Source of the DNA: Arthrobacter sp. Leaf337
GTDB lineage: Bacteria > Actinomycetota > Actinomycetes > Actinomycetales > Micrococcaceae
NCBI RefSeq assembly: GCF_001423745.1
Contig: NZ_LMPC01000004.1
Span: forward strand, 1-64,000
Reading direction: 5' to 3'
Length of the DNA stretch: 64,000 nucleotides
Position 1 is the first letter of the stretch, and each line of letters begins with the position of its first letter. Of this stretch, positions 1 through 8,773 are shown one piece after another. Made by a program: the position numbers and the translations under genes. The notes beneath the pieces were generated by a model, which did no database searches, was not told where the DNA came from, and worked only from the letters and a program-made list of their open reading frames with translations.

Positions 1-120
1 GCCGGGCGCACCGCCATGGTGCACCTGAAGGACTACCGGATCGGCCAGCTGCCAACGAACACAACTCAAAACCCCCGGGAAAACGGAAGAAAAAAGCTGC
101 AAAATTTGAACCAGCTGTAA
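1..120 (+). CDS. Possible 3' end of an unidentified CDS (partial)
   Basis: Frame 1 is open from the window edge to a TAA at 118-120. Only the first 60 bases look like high-GC coding sequence (AGRTAMVHLKDYRIGQ at the protein level). The VHLKDYR stretch resembles the H-x-K-D pattern of sugar-phosphate isomerase/epimerase TIM barrels, but it is far too short to assign. From about base 61 composition changes abruptly to A-rich, so the last 20 codons may not be real coding sequence. The change sits next to an rRNA-type leader and could also be an assembly junction. Confidence 0.2.
   Translation, partial: AGRTAMVHLKDYRIGQLPTNTTQNPRENGRKKLQNLNQL
94..118 (-). terminator. Weak terminator-like hairpin
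   Basis: Read on the minus strand, AGCTG and CAGCT arms enclose an AT-rich loop and are followed directly by a run of six T. This could end the transcript that starts at the rrn-like promoter upstream. The stem is short, so the call is tentative. Confidence 0.3.
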
Positions 121-470
121 AAACCAGACCACACCACGGGGTGGCGGATCCAGTCAATTCAACCAATCCATATAAATAAATTGGTATCAACAAACTTGGC
201 ACACTATTGAGTTCTCAAACAACAGACACATTCGAATACTTTTCAAACAAATATTTGAATTCTGATGAATTCTTTGTTATCATTTCTTCGCTGCGATGTT
301 TCTAGCTTATTTCATTCATTTCCACTTTGCAAATCCGGCTATTCTTCCGAAGTTCACTTGGTGGAGTGAATCCGCCCAGCAAAATATGAAGCAATTTTTC
401 ATTTCTGCGACTTGCGCATGAACAATTGCTTTTTATTTGTAGGGGGTCTGTCACCACTCAGCGGCGGCGA
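121..470 (-). promoter_or_regulatory. rRNA-operon-type promoter and leader
   Basis: This AT-rich stretch holds no gene. On the minus strand it has a -35 TTGCAA (327-332), a 17 bp spacer and a -10 TAAGCT (304-309), then a leader with CGCAGCGAAG and TTGAGAACTCAATAGTGTGCC (about 197-225). The latter is a sequence familiar from leaders and spacers of actinobacterial rRNA operons, where it works in antitermination and processing. In related genera a 16S gene follows tyrS. Here the leader runs towards base 1 but no 16S 5' end is recognisable in the 120 bases available. Confidence 0.6.
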
Positions 471-484
471 CTCAGAAAACAATA

Positions 485-527
485 CACGCTCCTTCCCGGC
501 CTCGCAAATCGGCCGGAAAGGAGCGTG
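485..527 (-). terminator. Terminator downstream of tyrS
   Basis: Inverted repeat CACGCTCCTT...AAGGAGCGTG with inner CGGCC/GGCCG arms, forming a stem of about 15 bp just after the tyrS stop. A T-rich stretch follows on the minus strand. Confidence 0.75.
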
Positions 528-554
528 CACATGACGTCTTGGTAACTGTCAGCC

Positions 555-1868
555 CTAGGAAGCAGCCACTTCCACAGTTGCCAGGTTCTTCTTCCCGCGG
601 CGCAGGAGCAGGTAGCGCCCGTACAGAAGTTCACTGCCCGCAATGACTGCCTCAGGATCGGTCACCTTGGTGTTGTTGACATAGGCGCCGCCTTCACCCA
701 CGGTCCGGCGGGCGGCCGATTTACTGTCCGAGAGCCCGGAGGCCACGAGCAGATCCACAATGCCAAGGCCGTCAGCGGCAACACGGGCCGAGGGCAGTTC
801 GGCGGTGGCAGCCGTCAGGGTCCGTTCGTCCAGCGCCAAAAGGTCCCCGCCGCCGAAAAGCGCCGCGGAAGCAGCGATGACCTTTTCCGTTGCCTCAACC
901 CCATGGACCAGGGAGGTCACTTCAAACGCAAGCCGGCGCTGGCCTTCACGGGCAAAGGGACGCTCGGCAATGGAAACTTCCAGGGCTTCGATCTCGGCTC
1001 GCGTCAGGAAGGTGAATACCTTCAGCCGCGCGGCAACGTCGGCGTCGGCAGTGTTCAGCCAGAACTGGTAGAACGCGTACGGGCTGCACATCTCCGGATC
1101 GAGCCAGATGGCGTTGCCTTCGCTCTTGCCGAACTTGGTGCCGTCCGAATTGGTGATGAGCGGCGTGCCAAGCGCGTGCACGTGCTTGCCCTCAACCTTG
1201 CGGATGAGTTCGGTGCCGCTGGTGAGGTTGCCCCACTGGTCAGAGCCGCCGGTCTCCAGCACGCAACCGTAGTCACGGAAGAGCTGGAGGTAATCCATGC
1301 CCTGCAGGATCTGGTAGCTGAATTCGGTGTAGCTGATGCCTTCATCCGAGCTCAGGCGGGAGGCAACGGCATCCTTGCGGAGCATGGTGCCGACCCGGAA
1401 GTGCTTTCCGATCTCGCGCAGGAAGTCGATGGCGCTCAGGGGCGCGGTCCAGTCCAGGTTGTTAACCATCCTGGCCGCGTTTTCGCCTTCAAAGCTGAGG
1501 AAGCGGCGGACCTGTGCCTGGAGGTACCCGACCCATTCGGAAACGGTGTCCTTGGTGTTCAGGGTGCGTTCCGCCGTCGGGCGCGGGTCACCGATCAGGC
1601 CTGTCGATCCGCCGACCAGGCCCAGCGGCCTGTGGCCGGCGAGCTGGATGCGGCGCATGAGGAGCAACTGCACGAGGTTGCCCAGGTGCAGGCTTGGCGC
1701 GGTGGGATCGAATCCGCAGTAATAGGTGATCGGGTCCCCGGCGAGCAGCTTTTCCAGTTCCACTTCATCAGTGGACACGTGGACCAGGCCGCGCCAGTTG
1801 AGCTCTTGCCAGATATTGGCAAAGGTCGGATCGTTCTGCTGGGACTCGAGATCATTTAGTTGGGACAC
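555..1868 (-). CDS. tyrS: Tyrosine--tRNA ligase
   Basis: Class I aminoacyl-tRNA synthetase that charges tRNA-Tyr in the cytosol; 437 residues, normal for bacterial TyrRS. The HIGH-type signature is HLGN in PSLHLGNL near the N-terminus, the KMSKS-type loop is KFGKS, and an S4 RNA-binding domain forms the C-terminus (SKSAARRTVGEGGAYVNN). The reading frame is open 48 codons further upstream, but homology begins at VSQLNDL, a GTG at 1868. A TAACTT -10 lies 7 nt before this GTG with no ribosome binding site, which supports this start and a leaderless mRNA. It is followed by its own terminator and then the rrn-type promoter. Confidence 0.95.
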   Translation of the reverse strand: MSQLNDLESQQNDPTFANIWQELNWRGLVHVSTDEVELEKLLAGDPITYYCGFDPTAPSLHLGNLVQLLLMRRIQLAGHRPLGLVGGSTGLIGDPRPTAERTLNTKDTVSEWVGYLQAQVRRFLSFEGENAARMVNNLDWTAPLSAIDFLREIGKHFRVGTMLRKDAVASRLSSDEGISYTEFSYQILQGMDYLQLFRDYGCVLETGGSDQWGNLTSGTELIRKVEGKHVHALGTPLITNSDGTKFGKSEGNAIWLDPEMCSPYAFYQFWLNTADADVAARLKVFTFLTRAEIEALEVSIAERPFAREGQRRLAFEVTSLVHGVEATEKVIAASAALFGGGDLLALDERTLTAATAELPSARVAADGLGIVDLLVASGLSDSKSAARRTVGEGGAYVNNTKVTDPEAVIAGSELLYGRYLLLRRGKKNLATVEVAAS

Positions 1869-1875
1869 GTGATCT

Positions 1876-1881
1876 AAGTTA
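1876..1881 (-). promoter_or_regulatory. -10 element of leaderless tyrS promoter
   Basis: TAACTT on the minus strand, separated by 7 nt from the GTG start of tyrS. No Shine-Dalgarno is present. The -35 region is not recognisable. Confidence 0.5.
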
Positions 1882-1949
1882 GCAGGATTGCCCGGTCCGC
1901 AGCGCTGCGCGGGAGCCAAATGAGCGTTGCATGACAGTGCCGCGGGACC

Positions 1950-1982
1950 GGCGGGAGGCCGGAACGATCCGGTCCTCCCGCC
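1950..1982 (-). terminator. Terminator downstream of the HelD-like gene
   Basis: GGCGGGAGG-CCGG / CCGG-CCTCCCGCC arms with a 6 nt loop form a very stable stem between the helicase stop and tyrS. No clear T tract is seen on the minus strand. Confidence 0.6.
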
Positions 1983-2021
1983 AGCCGTGTTCCAGGCAGT
2001 ACCCAAAGGCACCAGCCAGGA

Positions 2022-4250
2022 TCAGCGTTCGATGCCTGCCGGTACCGGAGCGGCGGAGATGAGCCGCAGCCGCTGGGTGGGCCGGGTCATGGCAACGTAG
2101 AGGTCCCCCACCCGTCCGTGCTCATGGTTGAGCATCATGGACGGCTCGAGCACCACCACACCGTCGAACTCCAGGCCCTTGGCCTCGCGCGGGCTGATGA
2201 CGACGATGTCCTGCTCGTAGCTGCCGGCGCCGGTACCGACGCGGCGGCCGTAGGCAGCCCGCAGCGCGGAGGTGGCTTGCGGGAGGAGCTCGCCGTCGGC
2301 AATCACCGCAAGCAGGCCGCCGTCGAGCGCGTCCAGCTCATCCGGCAGGACCTCAACGAGCCGGCTGACCACTGACCCGTCATCCACGCGGTCAATGATC
2401 GGCGACCAGCGTCCCTCCCGGACCGCTTTGGGAGCCGAAATCACCAGTCCGGCGGCAGTGGCCATCCGGGCTGCAGCCTCCGCGATCTGCGACGGCGTGC
2501 GGTAGTTGACGGTGAGTTCCTCAAGCTGCCAGCGGTCGCCGAACATCGGCTCCAGCGCGCTTTGCCAGGACTTGGCCCCGGCCACGGAACTGGTCTGGGC
2601 GATGTCGCCGACAATCGTGAACGACTTCAGCGGGCAGCGCCGGACGAGCAGGCGCCACTGCATCGGCGACAGTTCCTGGGCCTCGTCTACAACAATGTGC
2701 CCGAATGCCCACGTGCGGTCAGTGGTAGCCCGTTCGGCCGCGGTGAGCCGCGCTTCGCGCTCCTGGTTCTGGTCCACGAGTTCCTCGGCCGTCATCAGGA
2801 CGTCCACCCCGGCGGTTTCCATGTTCACCAGCGTTTGCTTGGCGTTGGCGATGTCCCGGGCGCGGTCGTGCTCCTGCTGGGCCAGGCCCCGGCCCGCTGC
2901 GGGATCAAGCTCGCCCAGAAGTTCAGCGGCCTCGTCCAGCAGCGGAACATCGGCCTCGGTCCAGGGACTGTCGGCCGGGCGGGCCAGCAGCGCGCGCTCA
3001 GCGTCGGTCAGCTGGGGCGTGCAGGCTTCAAGGATGGCCGGCTTGCTGAACAGCTCGGAGATGAGCTTCTCCGGCGTCATCGGCATCCAGCAAAGGTTCA
3101 GCGCGATCCGGACGTCGCGGGCAGTGCGGACGTCCTCGGCGAGGTACGAGCGGTCGGCGTTATTGCCGATGCTGCCGGCCTCGACGAGCTCGGTCATCTG
3201 TTCGGTCAGCTCGCGGAGCAGGATCTTCACGAACGTCAGGCGCGCCTCGTTGTGCGGCTTGTGGGTGGCGCGGGCCTTCTCCCGTGCCCGGCGCACCTGG
3301 CGCGGGGTCAGGACCAGCTTGCGGCCGTCCACCTCAAGGATCCGGTTCTCGGCCGGGATGCGCTGCCTGTTGGACACGGCGTTGGCCACGACCTCGGCCA
3401 TGTCCAGCCGTCCCTTGACGGCCGCGACATCCGCTTCCTGCTCCGGTACGGCATTGATGCCCGGCATGAGCCGCCCGACGCTCGCCATGACCACACCCGT
3501 CTCGCCGAGTGACGGCAGGACGCGCTCAATGTACTTCATGAACGACGACGACGGGCCCACGAGGAGCACACCGGCAGTCTTGAGCCGGTCGCGGTGCGTG
3601 TACAGGAGGTACGCGGCACGGTGCAGGGCGACGGCGGTCTTGCCTGTTCCGGGTCCGCCCTGGACGACGACGGCGCCGGAGATGGAGGAGCGGATGATCC
3701 GGTCCTGTTCCGACTGGATGGTGCCCACGATGTCGGACATGCGTCCGGTGCGCTTGGAGTTCAGGGCGGCCAGGAGTGCGCCCTCCCCCTGCAGGGATTC
3801 GTCGTCGGCCAGCATGTCGGCGTCCAGGACGTCGTCTTCAATGGCCTTGACCTCGCGGCCCTGAAGAATCAGGTGGCGGCGGCGGCGCACGCCCTGGCGG
3901 TCGAAGGCAGTGGCCTGGTAGAAATGCCCGGCTTCGGGCGCGCGCCAGTCAACCATGAGCCGCTGGAGGTCATCAGTCGTCAGGCCGATACGGCCGATGT
4001 ACTGCGCCTCCCCTGAGTCCAGGTCAAGGCGGCCAAAAACCAGCCGGTCGTCCACGGCGTCCAACTGCGCCAGGCGGTCCTCATAAAGGGCCGCGAACGC
4101 GTCCCGTTCGGAAACGTTCTGCATTGTTCCCACGGCTCCGGCACGGCGGACCTGGGCTAGCTGAGTGCGCTTTTCCTCGCGCAACTCATCAAGGCGGGCA
4201 TACAGTCCCGCAACATAGTCCCGTTCATGGGCCAAATCAGCGTCGAGCAT
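2022..4250 (-). CDS. HelD/HelR-type RNA polymerase-associated ATPase (UvrD-like)
   Basis: 742-residue superfamily 1 ATPase. The N-terminus is a charged helical arm (ERDYVAGLYARLDELREEKR), Walker A GGPGTGKTA lies near residue 200 and the Walker B/DEAQ motif VVDEAQELSPMQWR near 520. Late helicase motifs include VNYRTPSQIAE and AKGLEFDGVVV, and the protein ends with YVAMTRPTQRLRLIS. This is the architecture of actinobacterial class II HelD proteins, which release stalled RNA polymerase from DNA; some (HelR of Streptomyces) protect against rifampicin. The upstream region has a small palindrome CTGAAACATTTCAG (4313-4326) but no obvious rifampicin-associated element. The assignment to HelD over a generic UvrD helicase rests on the N-terminal arm and the domain order. 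Confidence 0.85.
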   Translation of the reverse strand: MLDADLAHERDYVAGLYARLDELREEKRTQLAQVRRAGAVGTMQNVSERDAFAALYEDRLAQLDAVDDRLVFGRLDLDSGEAQYIGRIGLTTDDLQRLMVDWRAPEAGHFYQATAFDRQGVRRRRHLILQGREVKAIEDDVLDADMLADDESLQGEGALLAALNSKRTGRMSDIVGTIQSEQDRIIRSSISGAVVVQGGPGTGKTAVALHRAAYLLYTHRDRLKTAGVLLVGPSSSFMKYIERVLPSLGETGVVMASVGRLMPGINAVPEQEADVAAVKGRLDMAEVVANAVSNRQRIPAENRILEVDGRKLVLTPRQVRRAREKARATHKPHNEARLTFVKILLRELTEQMTELVEAGSIGNNADRSYLAEDVRTARDVRIALNLCWMPMTPEKLISELFSKPAILEACTPQLTDAERALLARPADSPWTEADVPLLDEAAELLGELDPAAGRGLAQQEHDRARDIANAKQTLVNMETAGVDVLMTAEELVDQNQEREARLTAAERATTDRTWAFGHIVVDEAQELSPMQWRLLVRRCPLKSFTIVGDIAQTSSVAGAKSWQSALEPMFGDRWQLEELTVNYRTPSQIAEAAARMATAAGLVISAPKAVREGRWSPIIDRVDDGSVVSRLVEVLPDELDALDGGLLAVIADGELLPQATSALRAAYGRRVGTGAGSYEQDIVVISPREAKGLEFDGVVVLEPSMMLNHEHGRVGDLYVAMTRPTQRLRLISAAPVPAGIER

Positions 4251-4402
4251 CGAGACTTTCCCCTATCGCAAAAGACAGACCGTCCATTCTACAACCATTT
4301 TGTTGAACGCGCCTGAAACATTTCAGTTCCCCGGTTTTCCGCTTCCCGCTTCGGTCACCGGGTCCACGCCAACGCCGGTTGGACGGCCGTCGCGGGCCCA
4401 CG

Positions 4403-4960
4403 CTAGAGCCGGATGAGCGAGCGGACGCGGTGGCCGCTCAGGGCGGAACGGCCGCGAAGCTCGCCGAGTTCCATGACCACGCCCACCCCGGCAACATGCA
4501 CTCCGCAGCGCTCAAAAAGCCGCGTGGCGGCGCCGAGCGTGCCGCCGGTGGCAAGGACGTCGTCGAGAATCAGCACCCGGCTTCCGGCCGGGAGGTCAGT
4601 GGTGTGCAGTTCCAGCGTTGCGCTGCCGTACTCCAGCGCGTAGTCCTCCGAGATCACCTTGCGGGGGAGCTTTCCGGCCTTGCGCACGGTAATCACACCG
4701 GTGTTGGTGGCGTAGGCGGCAGCGGCGGCAAGAAGGAAGCCACGTGCTTCCACTCCGGCGACGGCGTCGAACTGGCCCTTAAAGGGCTCCACGAGTGCGT
4801 CCACGACGGCGTGGAGGGCAGCACCGTTGGCGAAGACCGGGGTCAGGTCCTTGAAGATGATTCCGGGTTTGGGATAGTCCGGCACCGTCGCGCAGAGGCT
4901 GTTGATCAGCTGGTCCACGGGAACGTTTCGTCTGGCTTGGCCCGGCTCGCTTAGATTCAC
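4403..4960 (-). CDS. apt: Adenine phosphoribosyltransferase
   Basis: Converts adenine and PRPP to AMP and pyrophosphate (purine salvage). It has 185 residues; the type I phosphoribosyltransferase PRPP loop LILDDVLATGGT is near residue 127 and the N-terminal PDYPKPGIIFKDLTP signature of Apt is present. The C-terminus (ELRGRSALSGHRVRSLIRL) is typical. The start is a GTG, and TAGGGT lies 6 nt upstream with no ribosome binding site, so the message is probably leaderless. It stands alone between the HelD-like gene and mpg, all on the minus strand. Confidence 0.95.
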   Translation of the reverse strand: MNLSEPGQARRNVPVDQLINSLCATVPDYPKPGIIFKDLTPVFANGAALHAVVDALVEPFKGQFDAVAGVEARGFLLAAAAAYATNTGVITVRKAGKLPRKVISEDYALEYGSATLELHTTDLPAGSRVLILDDVLATGGTLGAATRLFERCGVHVAGVGVVMELGELRGRSALSGHRVRSLIRL

Positions 4961-4966
4961 GCATCC

Positions 4967-4972
4967 ACCCTA
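4967..4972 (-). promoter_or_regulatory. -10 element of leaderless apt promoter
   Basis: TAGGGT on the minus strand, 6 nt before the GTG start; no Shine-Dalgarno. Confidence 0.5.
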
Positions 4973-4991
4973 TGCCTGTGGACGCCATTCT

Positions 4992-5669
4992 TCACGATCC
5001 GCGCGCGGCCACAGGGCGGTCCGGGCGGCCCTTCGCAGCCTTGTAGCGCGAGACCGTGGGATCCCCGGTCAGCCAGAACCGCCATGGATACGCATGGCTG
5101 CCGCCCGCACCCGAAACCCCCACGCGCGGCCCGGTGCTGATCTCACGTGCCCGTGCCACGGGCAGCTCCAGCCTGAACGGCTCACCGAGGGCGTCCCGCC
5201 CGCTGTCCGCCGTCGTCAGCCCCAGTGCCGTGGCGAGCCGGGCGGGCCCGCTGGCCAGGTCTTTGGAGGATTTCGACGTCGTGCGCCTGGCCCGGGCAAG
5301 GTCCTCGCCGCCCACTATTTCCCCGCCCCGCAGCAGCAGGGCCGACGCCGTTCCGGGCGGTCCGCAAACAATGTTGGCGCAATAGTGCATGCCGTAGGTG
5401 AAGTAGACATAAAGGTGCCCGGCGGGGCCGAACATGGGTGTGTTGCGTCCGGTCTGTCCGCGGAAGGTGTGGGAACCGGGGTCCGGGTGCGGGGAGTCAC
5501 GGGGGCCCAGATAAGCCTCCACCTCGGTGATCCGTACGGAAACGGCACCCTCCGGGCTGTCATGCGTCAGGACGGCGCCAAGCACCAGGGGCGCCACGTG
5601 CCGGGCGTCACCGGACAGCACTTGCCGCACGAAGTGTTCGTGTCCGGGGCGCGGCGGGCTGCTGCTCAT
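4992..5669 (-). CDS. mpg: DNA-3-methyladenine glycosylase (AAG/MPG family)
   Basis: Monofunctional glycosylase that removes alkylated purines to start base excision repair. It has 225 residues; family motifs are ITEVEAYLGPRDSPHPD (with the catalytic Glu), SHTFRGQTGRN and YVYFTYGMHYCANIVC. It is divergent from the Ada/AlkA-type gene at 5765, and together with ogt this makes a three-gene alkylation-damage neighbourhood. ATG start at 5669; TAAAGT lies 6 nt upstream with no ribosome binding site. Confidence 0.92.
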   Translation of the reverse strand: MSSSPPRPGHEHFVRQVLSGDARHVAPLVLGAVLTHDSPEGAVSVRITEVEAYLGPRDSPHPDPGSHTFRGQTGRNTPMFGPAGHLYVYFTYGMHYCANIVCGPPGTASALLLRGGEIVGGEDLARARRTTSKSSKDLASGPARLATALGLTTADSGRDALGEPFRLELPVARAREISTGPRVGVSGAGGSHAYPWRFWLTGDPTVSRYKAAKGRPDRPVAARGS

Positions 5670-5675
5670 GCACTG

Positions 5676-5681
5676 ACTTTA
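5676..5681 (-). promoter_or_regulatory. -10 element of leaderless mpg promoter
   Basis: TAAAGT on the minus strand, 6 nt before the ATG of mpg. Confidence 0.45.
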
Positions 5682-5696
5682 ACAAAGCGTCGCCGC

Positions 5697-5753
5697 GTCA
5701 GGGTCCCCACGGCCGTGTCCGATTTCCGCTAGCCCCCGCTGCGGGGACCTGAC
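5697..5753. promoter_or_regulatory. Inverted repeat between mpg and the ada/alkA gene
   Basis: GTCAGG(G)TCCCC at 5697-5708 faces GGGGACCTGAC at 5743-5753, with a 34 bp spacer and one bulged base. It fills the divergent promoter region of two alkylation-repair genes, so it may be an operator, possibly for the HTH of the downstream Ada-like protein. That link is inference. Confidence 0.35.
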
Positions 5754-5764
5754 AGGATGGAGCC

Positions 5765-7369
5765 ATGGACTTCTGGCAGCGCTACCGGGCAATCGATGCC
5801 CGCGACACCCGTTTCGACGGGCAGTTCTACACCGCTGTCCGGACAACCGGCATCTATTGCCGCCCCTCGTGCCCGGCCAGGACGCCGAAGGCGGAAAACG
5901 TCACGTTCTACGAAACCTCCGCTGCGGCCCACGACGCGGGGTACCGGGCCTGCAAGCGGTGCCTGCCGGAGGCCGTTCCGGGCACGCCGGCATGGAACAT
6001 CCGTTCCGACATTGCGGGGCGGGCCATGCGGCTCATCAACGACGGCGTGATCAACCGCGACGGCGTGGAAGGGCTCGCTTCGCGGCTCGGCTACTCGTCG
6101 CGGCAGCTCAACCGGATCCTTACCCACGAACTGGGCGCCGGTCCCCTATCGCTGGCGCGGGCCGGCAGGGCCCAGACCGCCCGGACGCTTCTGGTGTCCA
6201 CGCAGATGAAGCTGGCCGACGTGGCGTTCGCAGCGGGGTTCAGCAGCGTCCGCCAGTTCAATGAAACCATCGGCGAGGTCTTCGCCATGACGCCGACGGC
6301 GCTCCGGGGCACGGCAGTCCGGGGCAGCGCAGTTCGGGGGACCGCCAGTCACCACCGGGCGCCGGCCGCGACCACGGCGCTGACGCTGAACCTGCCCTAC
6401 CGTCAACCGTTCGATCCGGGCGTCTTCGATTTCCTCGCGGTCCGGGCCATTCCCGGGATCGAGGCCGGCACCGCATCGTCTTACGCCAGGACCCTGCGGC
6501 TCCCGCACGCTGACGCCCGCTTTGGCATAACGTACGACGCCGGCGCCCCGGGGCGGCCCTTGGTCCTCACCATCGGTGCGGTGGATCTCCGGGACCTGCC
6601 GTCACTGCTGAGCCGGGTCCGTCGGCTCCTGGATCTCGACGCCGACCCGGTGGCCATCGACGGCGCACTGGCAGCAGATCCGCGGCTGGCACCGGCTGTC
6701 AAAGCCTTCCCGGGCATGCGGATGCCCGGGGCTGTGGATCCGCAGGAATTGCTGATCCGGGCCATGATCGGCCAGCAGATCACCGTCGCGGCCGCCCGGA
6801 CCGCACTCACCCAACTGTCCGCCTGCGGGAGCGAGAGCCTGGTGCCGGCGGATGGGCTGCACCGGCTCTTCCCCACAGCGGCCGAGATCGCCGACCAGGG
6901 TTTTGGCCTGTTGCGTGGACCCCGGCGGCGGATCGACTCCGTTCGGGCCGCCGCCGGTGCCATGGCCGCAGGGGACCTCGACTTCGGCTATGGAGACGAC
7001 CTCGCCGGGCTGCAATCGAAGCTCCTCCCCTTGCCAGGCATGGGTCCGTGGACCGTGGGATACGTCGCCATGCGCGTGATCGGAGCGCCCGACGTGTTCC
7101 TGGCCAATGACGCGGCCGTCCGCAACGGTATCCTCGCCCTCAGAGCCGGCGACCCGGCGGGCGCCGGCTCCCGGGAGTCCGCCGGCTGCCTGGAAGACGG
7201 CCGGCTGCCCGGCAAGCTCACGCCGGACTTCACCGAAGTGAGCCCCTGGCGTTCATATGCCACCATGCACCTCTGGCGGGCGGCCGCCATAAGCCCGAAG
7301 CCCAGGCAGACGCGGCAGACGCAGCAGACGCAGCAGGCGCCGGTGCTGTCCGCCGTACCGCAGATTTAA
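5765..7369 (+). CDS. Ada/AlkA fusion: methyl-responsive regulator and 3-methyladenine glycosylase II
   Basis: 534 residues in three parts. Residues 1-80 are the Ada metal-binding domain with Cys32, Cys36, Cys63 and Cys66 ([10 protein letters not shown] ... [10 protein letters not shown]), which accepts methyl groups from phosphotriesters. Residues 85-190 are an AraC-type HTH ([20 protein letters not shown] and [19 protein letters not shown]). The rest is an AlkA N-domain and helix-hairpin-helix glycosylase with [15 protein letters not shown] and the catalytic Asp in [10 protein letters not shown]. It would excise alkylated bases and activate its own operon on methylation. The last 25 residues are a low-complexity tail ([11 protein letters not shown]). 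It is followed 62 bp downstream by ogt, probably co-transcribed. Start: ATG at 5765. Confidence 0.92.
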   Translation: MDFWQRYRAIDARDTRFDGQFYTAVRTTGIYCRPSCPARTPKAENVTFYETSAAAHDAGYRACKRCLPEAVPGTPAWNIRSDIAGRAMRLINDGVINRDGVEGLASRLGYSSRQLNRILTHELGAGPLSLARAGRAQTARTLLVSTQMKLADVAFAAGFSSVRQFNETIGEVFAMTPTALRGTAVRGSAVRGTASHHRAPAATTALTLNLPYRQPFDPGVFDFLAVRAIPGIEAGTASSYARTLRLPHADARFGITYDAGAPGRPLVLTIGAVDLRDLPSLLSRVRRLLDLDADPVAIDGALAADPRLAPAVKAFPGMRMPGAVDPQELLIRAMIGQQITVAAARTALTQLSACGSESLVPADGLHRLFPTAAEIADQGFGLLRGPRRRIDSVRAAAGAMAAGDLDFGYGDDLAGLQSKLLPLPGMGPWTVGYVAMRVIGAPDVFLANDAAVRNGILALRAGDPAGAGSRESAGCLEDGRLPGKLTPDFTEVSPWRSYATMHLWRAAAISPKPRQTRQTQQTQQAPVLSAVPQI

Positions 7370-7431
7370 CCCTAATGAGTTAACCCCGCCGATTTCTCAG
7401 CCCCGTAGTTTTAACCCAGGAAAGTGAAGAA

Positions 7432-7926
7432 ATGAAAGCCGAACTTCTGACCATGTCCACTCCGGACGGTCCGTTCACGATCATTGCCCGCGATGGTGCC
7501 GTCCTGGCGTCCGGCTGGACTGCCGAGACTGCGGAGCTGACCGGGCAGATCCATCCCGAACTGCTGCCGGATGAATTCGTCCCTGTCCTGGACCTGGGCG
7601 AAATCTCCGACGCCGTTACGGCTTTCTACGCCGGCGATCCGGCACCGGCCATGCGGGTGCCCGTACTGCAGAAATCGGGGCCTTTCCGCAGCCATGCCTG
7701 GGATGTCCTCCGCACGGTGAGCCCGGGACGGCCGGTCACCTACACCGAATACGCGGAGCTGTCCGGAAACCCGCGGGCCGTCCGGGCGGCGGCGAGTGCC
7801 TGCGCGTTCAACGCGGCGGCCCTGTTCGTGCCATGCCACCGCGTGGTGCGTACAGACGGAACCCTGGGCGGATTCAGGTGGGGACTCGCCGTCAAGCAAA
7901 GCCTGCTGGGACGCGAAAAGAGCTGA
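7432..7926 (+). CDS. ogt: Methylated-DNA--protein-cysteine methyltransferase
   Basis: Suicide enzyme that transfers the alkyl group from O6-methylguanine to its own cysteine. It has 164 residues; the active-site motif PCHRVV has its acceptor at Cys135. The upstream helix includes the expected YTEYAELSGNPRAVRAAASA DNA-reading region. An AGGAAAGTGAAG ribosome binding site precedes the ATG. It is the second gene after the Ada/AlkA fusion, consistent with adaptive-response control. Confidence 0.95.
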   Translation: MKAELLTMSTPDGPFTIIARDGAVLASGWTAETAELTGQIHPELLPDEFVPVLDLGEISDAVTAFYAGDPAPAMRVPVLQKSGPFRSHAWDVLRTVSPGRPVTYTEYAELSGNPRAVRAAASACAFNAAALFVPCHRVVRTDGTLGGFRWGLAVKQSLLGREKS

Positions 7927-8004
7927 CGGGAACCCCGGGGCGGCGACCGGCCGGATTACCTGCCGGGCGCCTTGCTTGCCGGCCCGTTCAATTGCTGATC
8001 GGAC

Positions 8005-8742
8005 CTACTTGGTGCTCGGAACTCCCGAGGGCCAGGGCAGCAACTCCGGAAGATCCACGCCGTCGGCCGCAGCAGACGCCCGCAGGCTGCCGAGGGAAGG
8101 TTCGCGCCCCGCGAGCCAGGCCGCGATGTCCGTCAGCATTCCGTTGATGACTGTGGACCGGTTTCCGGTGCCGACGGTCACGGGCGGAAGGCCGAGTGGC
8201 TGCAGCACGAACCGCTGCCCGTCCGGCACCCGGGCTGCCAGGAAATCGAACAGGTGCTCGCAGAAGGGCCGGCTCCAGGTTTCCGGGCCGAGGCCGGTCT
8301 TGAGGTCCGAGGCATGGATCACGAGTTCCCGCCAGAGCGCGAACCCGCCGTCCTGCACCACACCCCCGCGGTAGGAAATCGGAACCTGCCAGCCACCTGC
8401 GTCCAGGGAATCGAAGGCCCGCATGGCGCGCTCCAGCGCAGAGTCCAGATCGGCCCGGTGTTCCGCCAGGGTGTGGCCGGCTGCCATTTCGATGGCCTTG
8501 GTGCGGCCCTCTTGGCCGCCGTCGTATAGTTCCACGGTTTCGCCGCGCGCGGCGAATTCCAGTTGACGGGCCATCGCGTTCGAAATACCGGCCAGGTGGG
8601 CGAGCACGTGGCCCCGCGTCCAGCCCGGCAGCAGTGAGGATGCCGGGACGTCTTCTTCGGCGAGTTTGCCGGCCTGGGAGGCAACGACGTCGGCGGCTTT
8701 GTGGAGTTCGGCGAGCAGCGCTTCCGTTGTGATTGCGGTCAT
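8005..8742 (-). CDS. Maleylpyruvate isomerase-type mycothiol-dependent enzyme
   Basis: DinB/MDMPI-fold protein of about 245 residues. The N-terminal metal-binding region has the LPGWTRGHVLAHLAGISNA motif, and LWRELVIHASDL supplies later ligands. Family members are mycothiol-dependent isomerases or S-transferases; the substrate here is unknown, and no aromatic-degradation genes are nearby. An in-frame ATG exists at 8751, but TACGAT sits 7 nt before the ATG at 8742, which favours 8742 and a leaderless mRNA. Confidence 0.8.
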   Translation of the reverse strand: MTAITTEALLAELHKAADVVASQAGKLAEEDVPASSLLPGWTRGHVLAHLAGISNAMARQLEFAARGETVELYDGGQEGRTKAIEMAAGHTLAEHRADLDSALERAMRAFDSLDAGGWQVPISYRGGVVQDGGFALWRELVIHASDLKTGLGPETWSRPFCEHLFDFLAARVPDGQRFVLQPLGLPPVTVGTGNRSTVINGMLTDIAAWLAGREPSLGSLRASAAADGVDLPELLPWPSGVPSTK

Positions 8743-8749
8743 ACCCGCC

Positions 8750-8755
8750 ATCGTA
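8750..8755 (-). promoter_or_regulatory. -10 element deciding the start of the MDMPI-type gene
   Basis: TACGAT on the minus strand, 7 nt before the ATG at 8742; it overlaps the upstream ATG at 8751, which would then not be in the mRNA. Confidence 0.45.
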
Positions 8756-8773
8756 GCGGACAGTTAATCGTCC

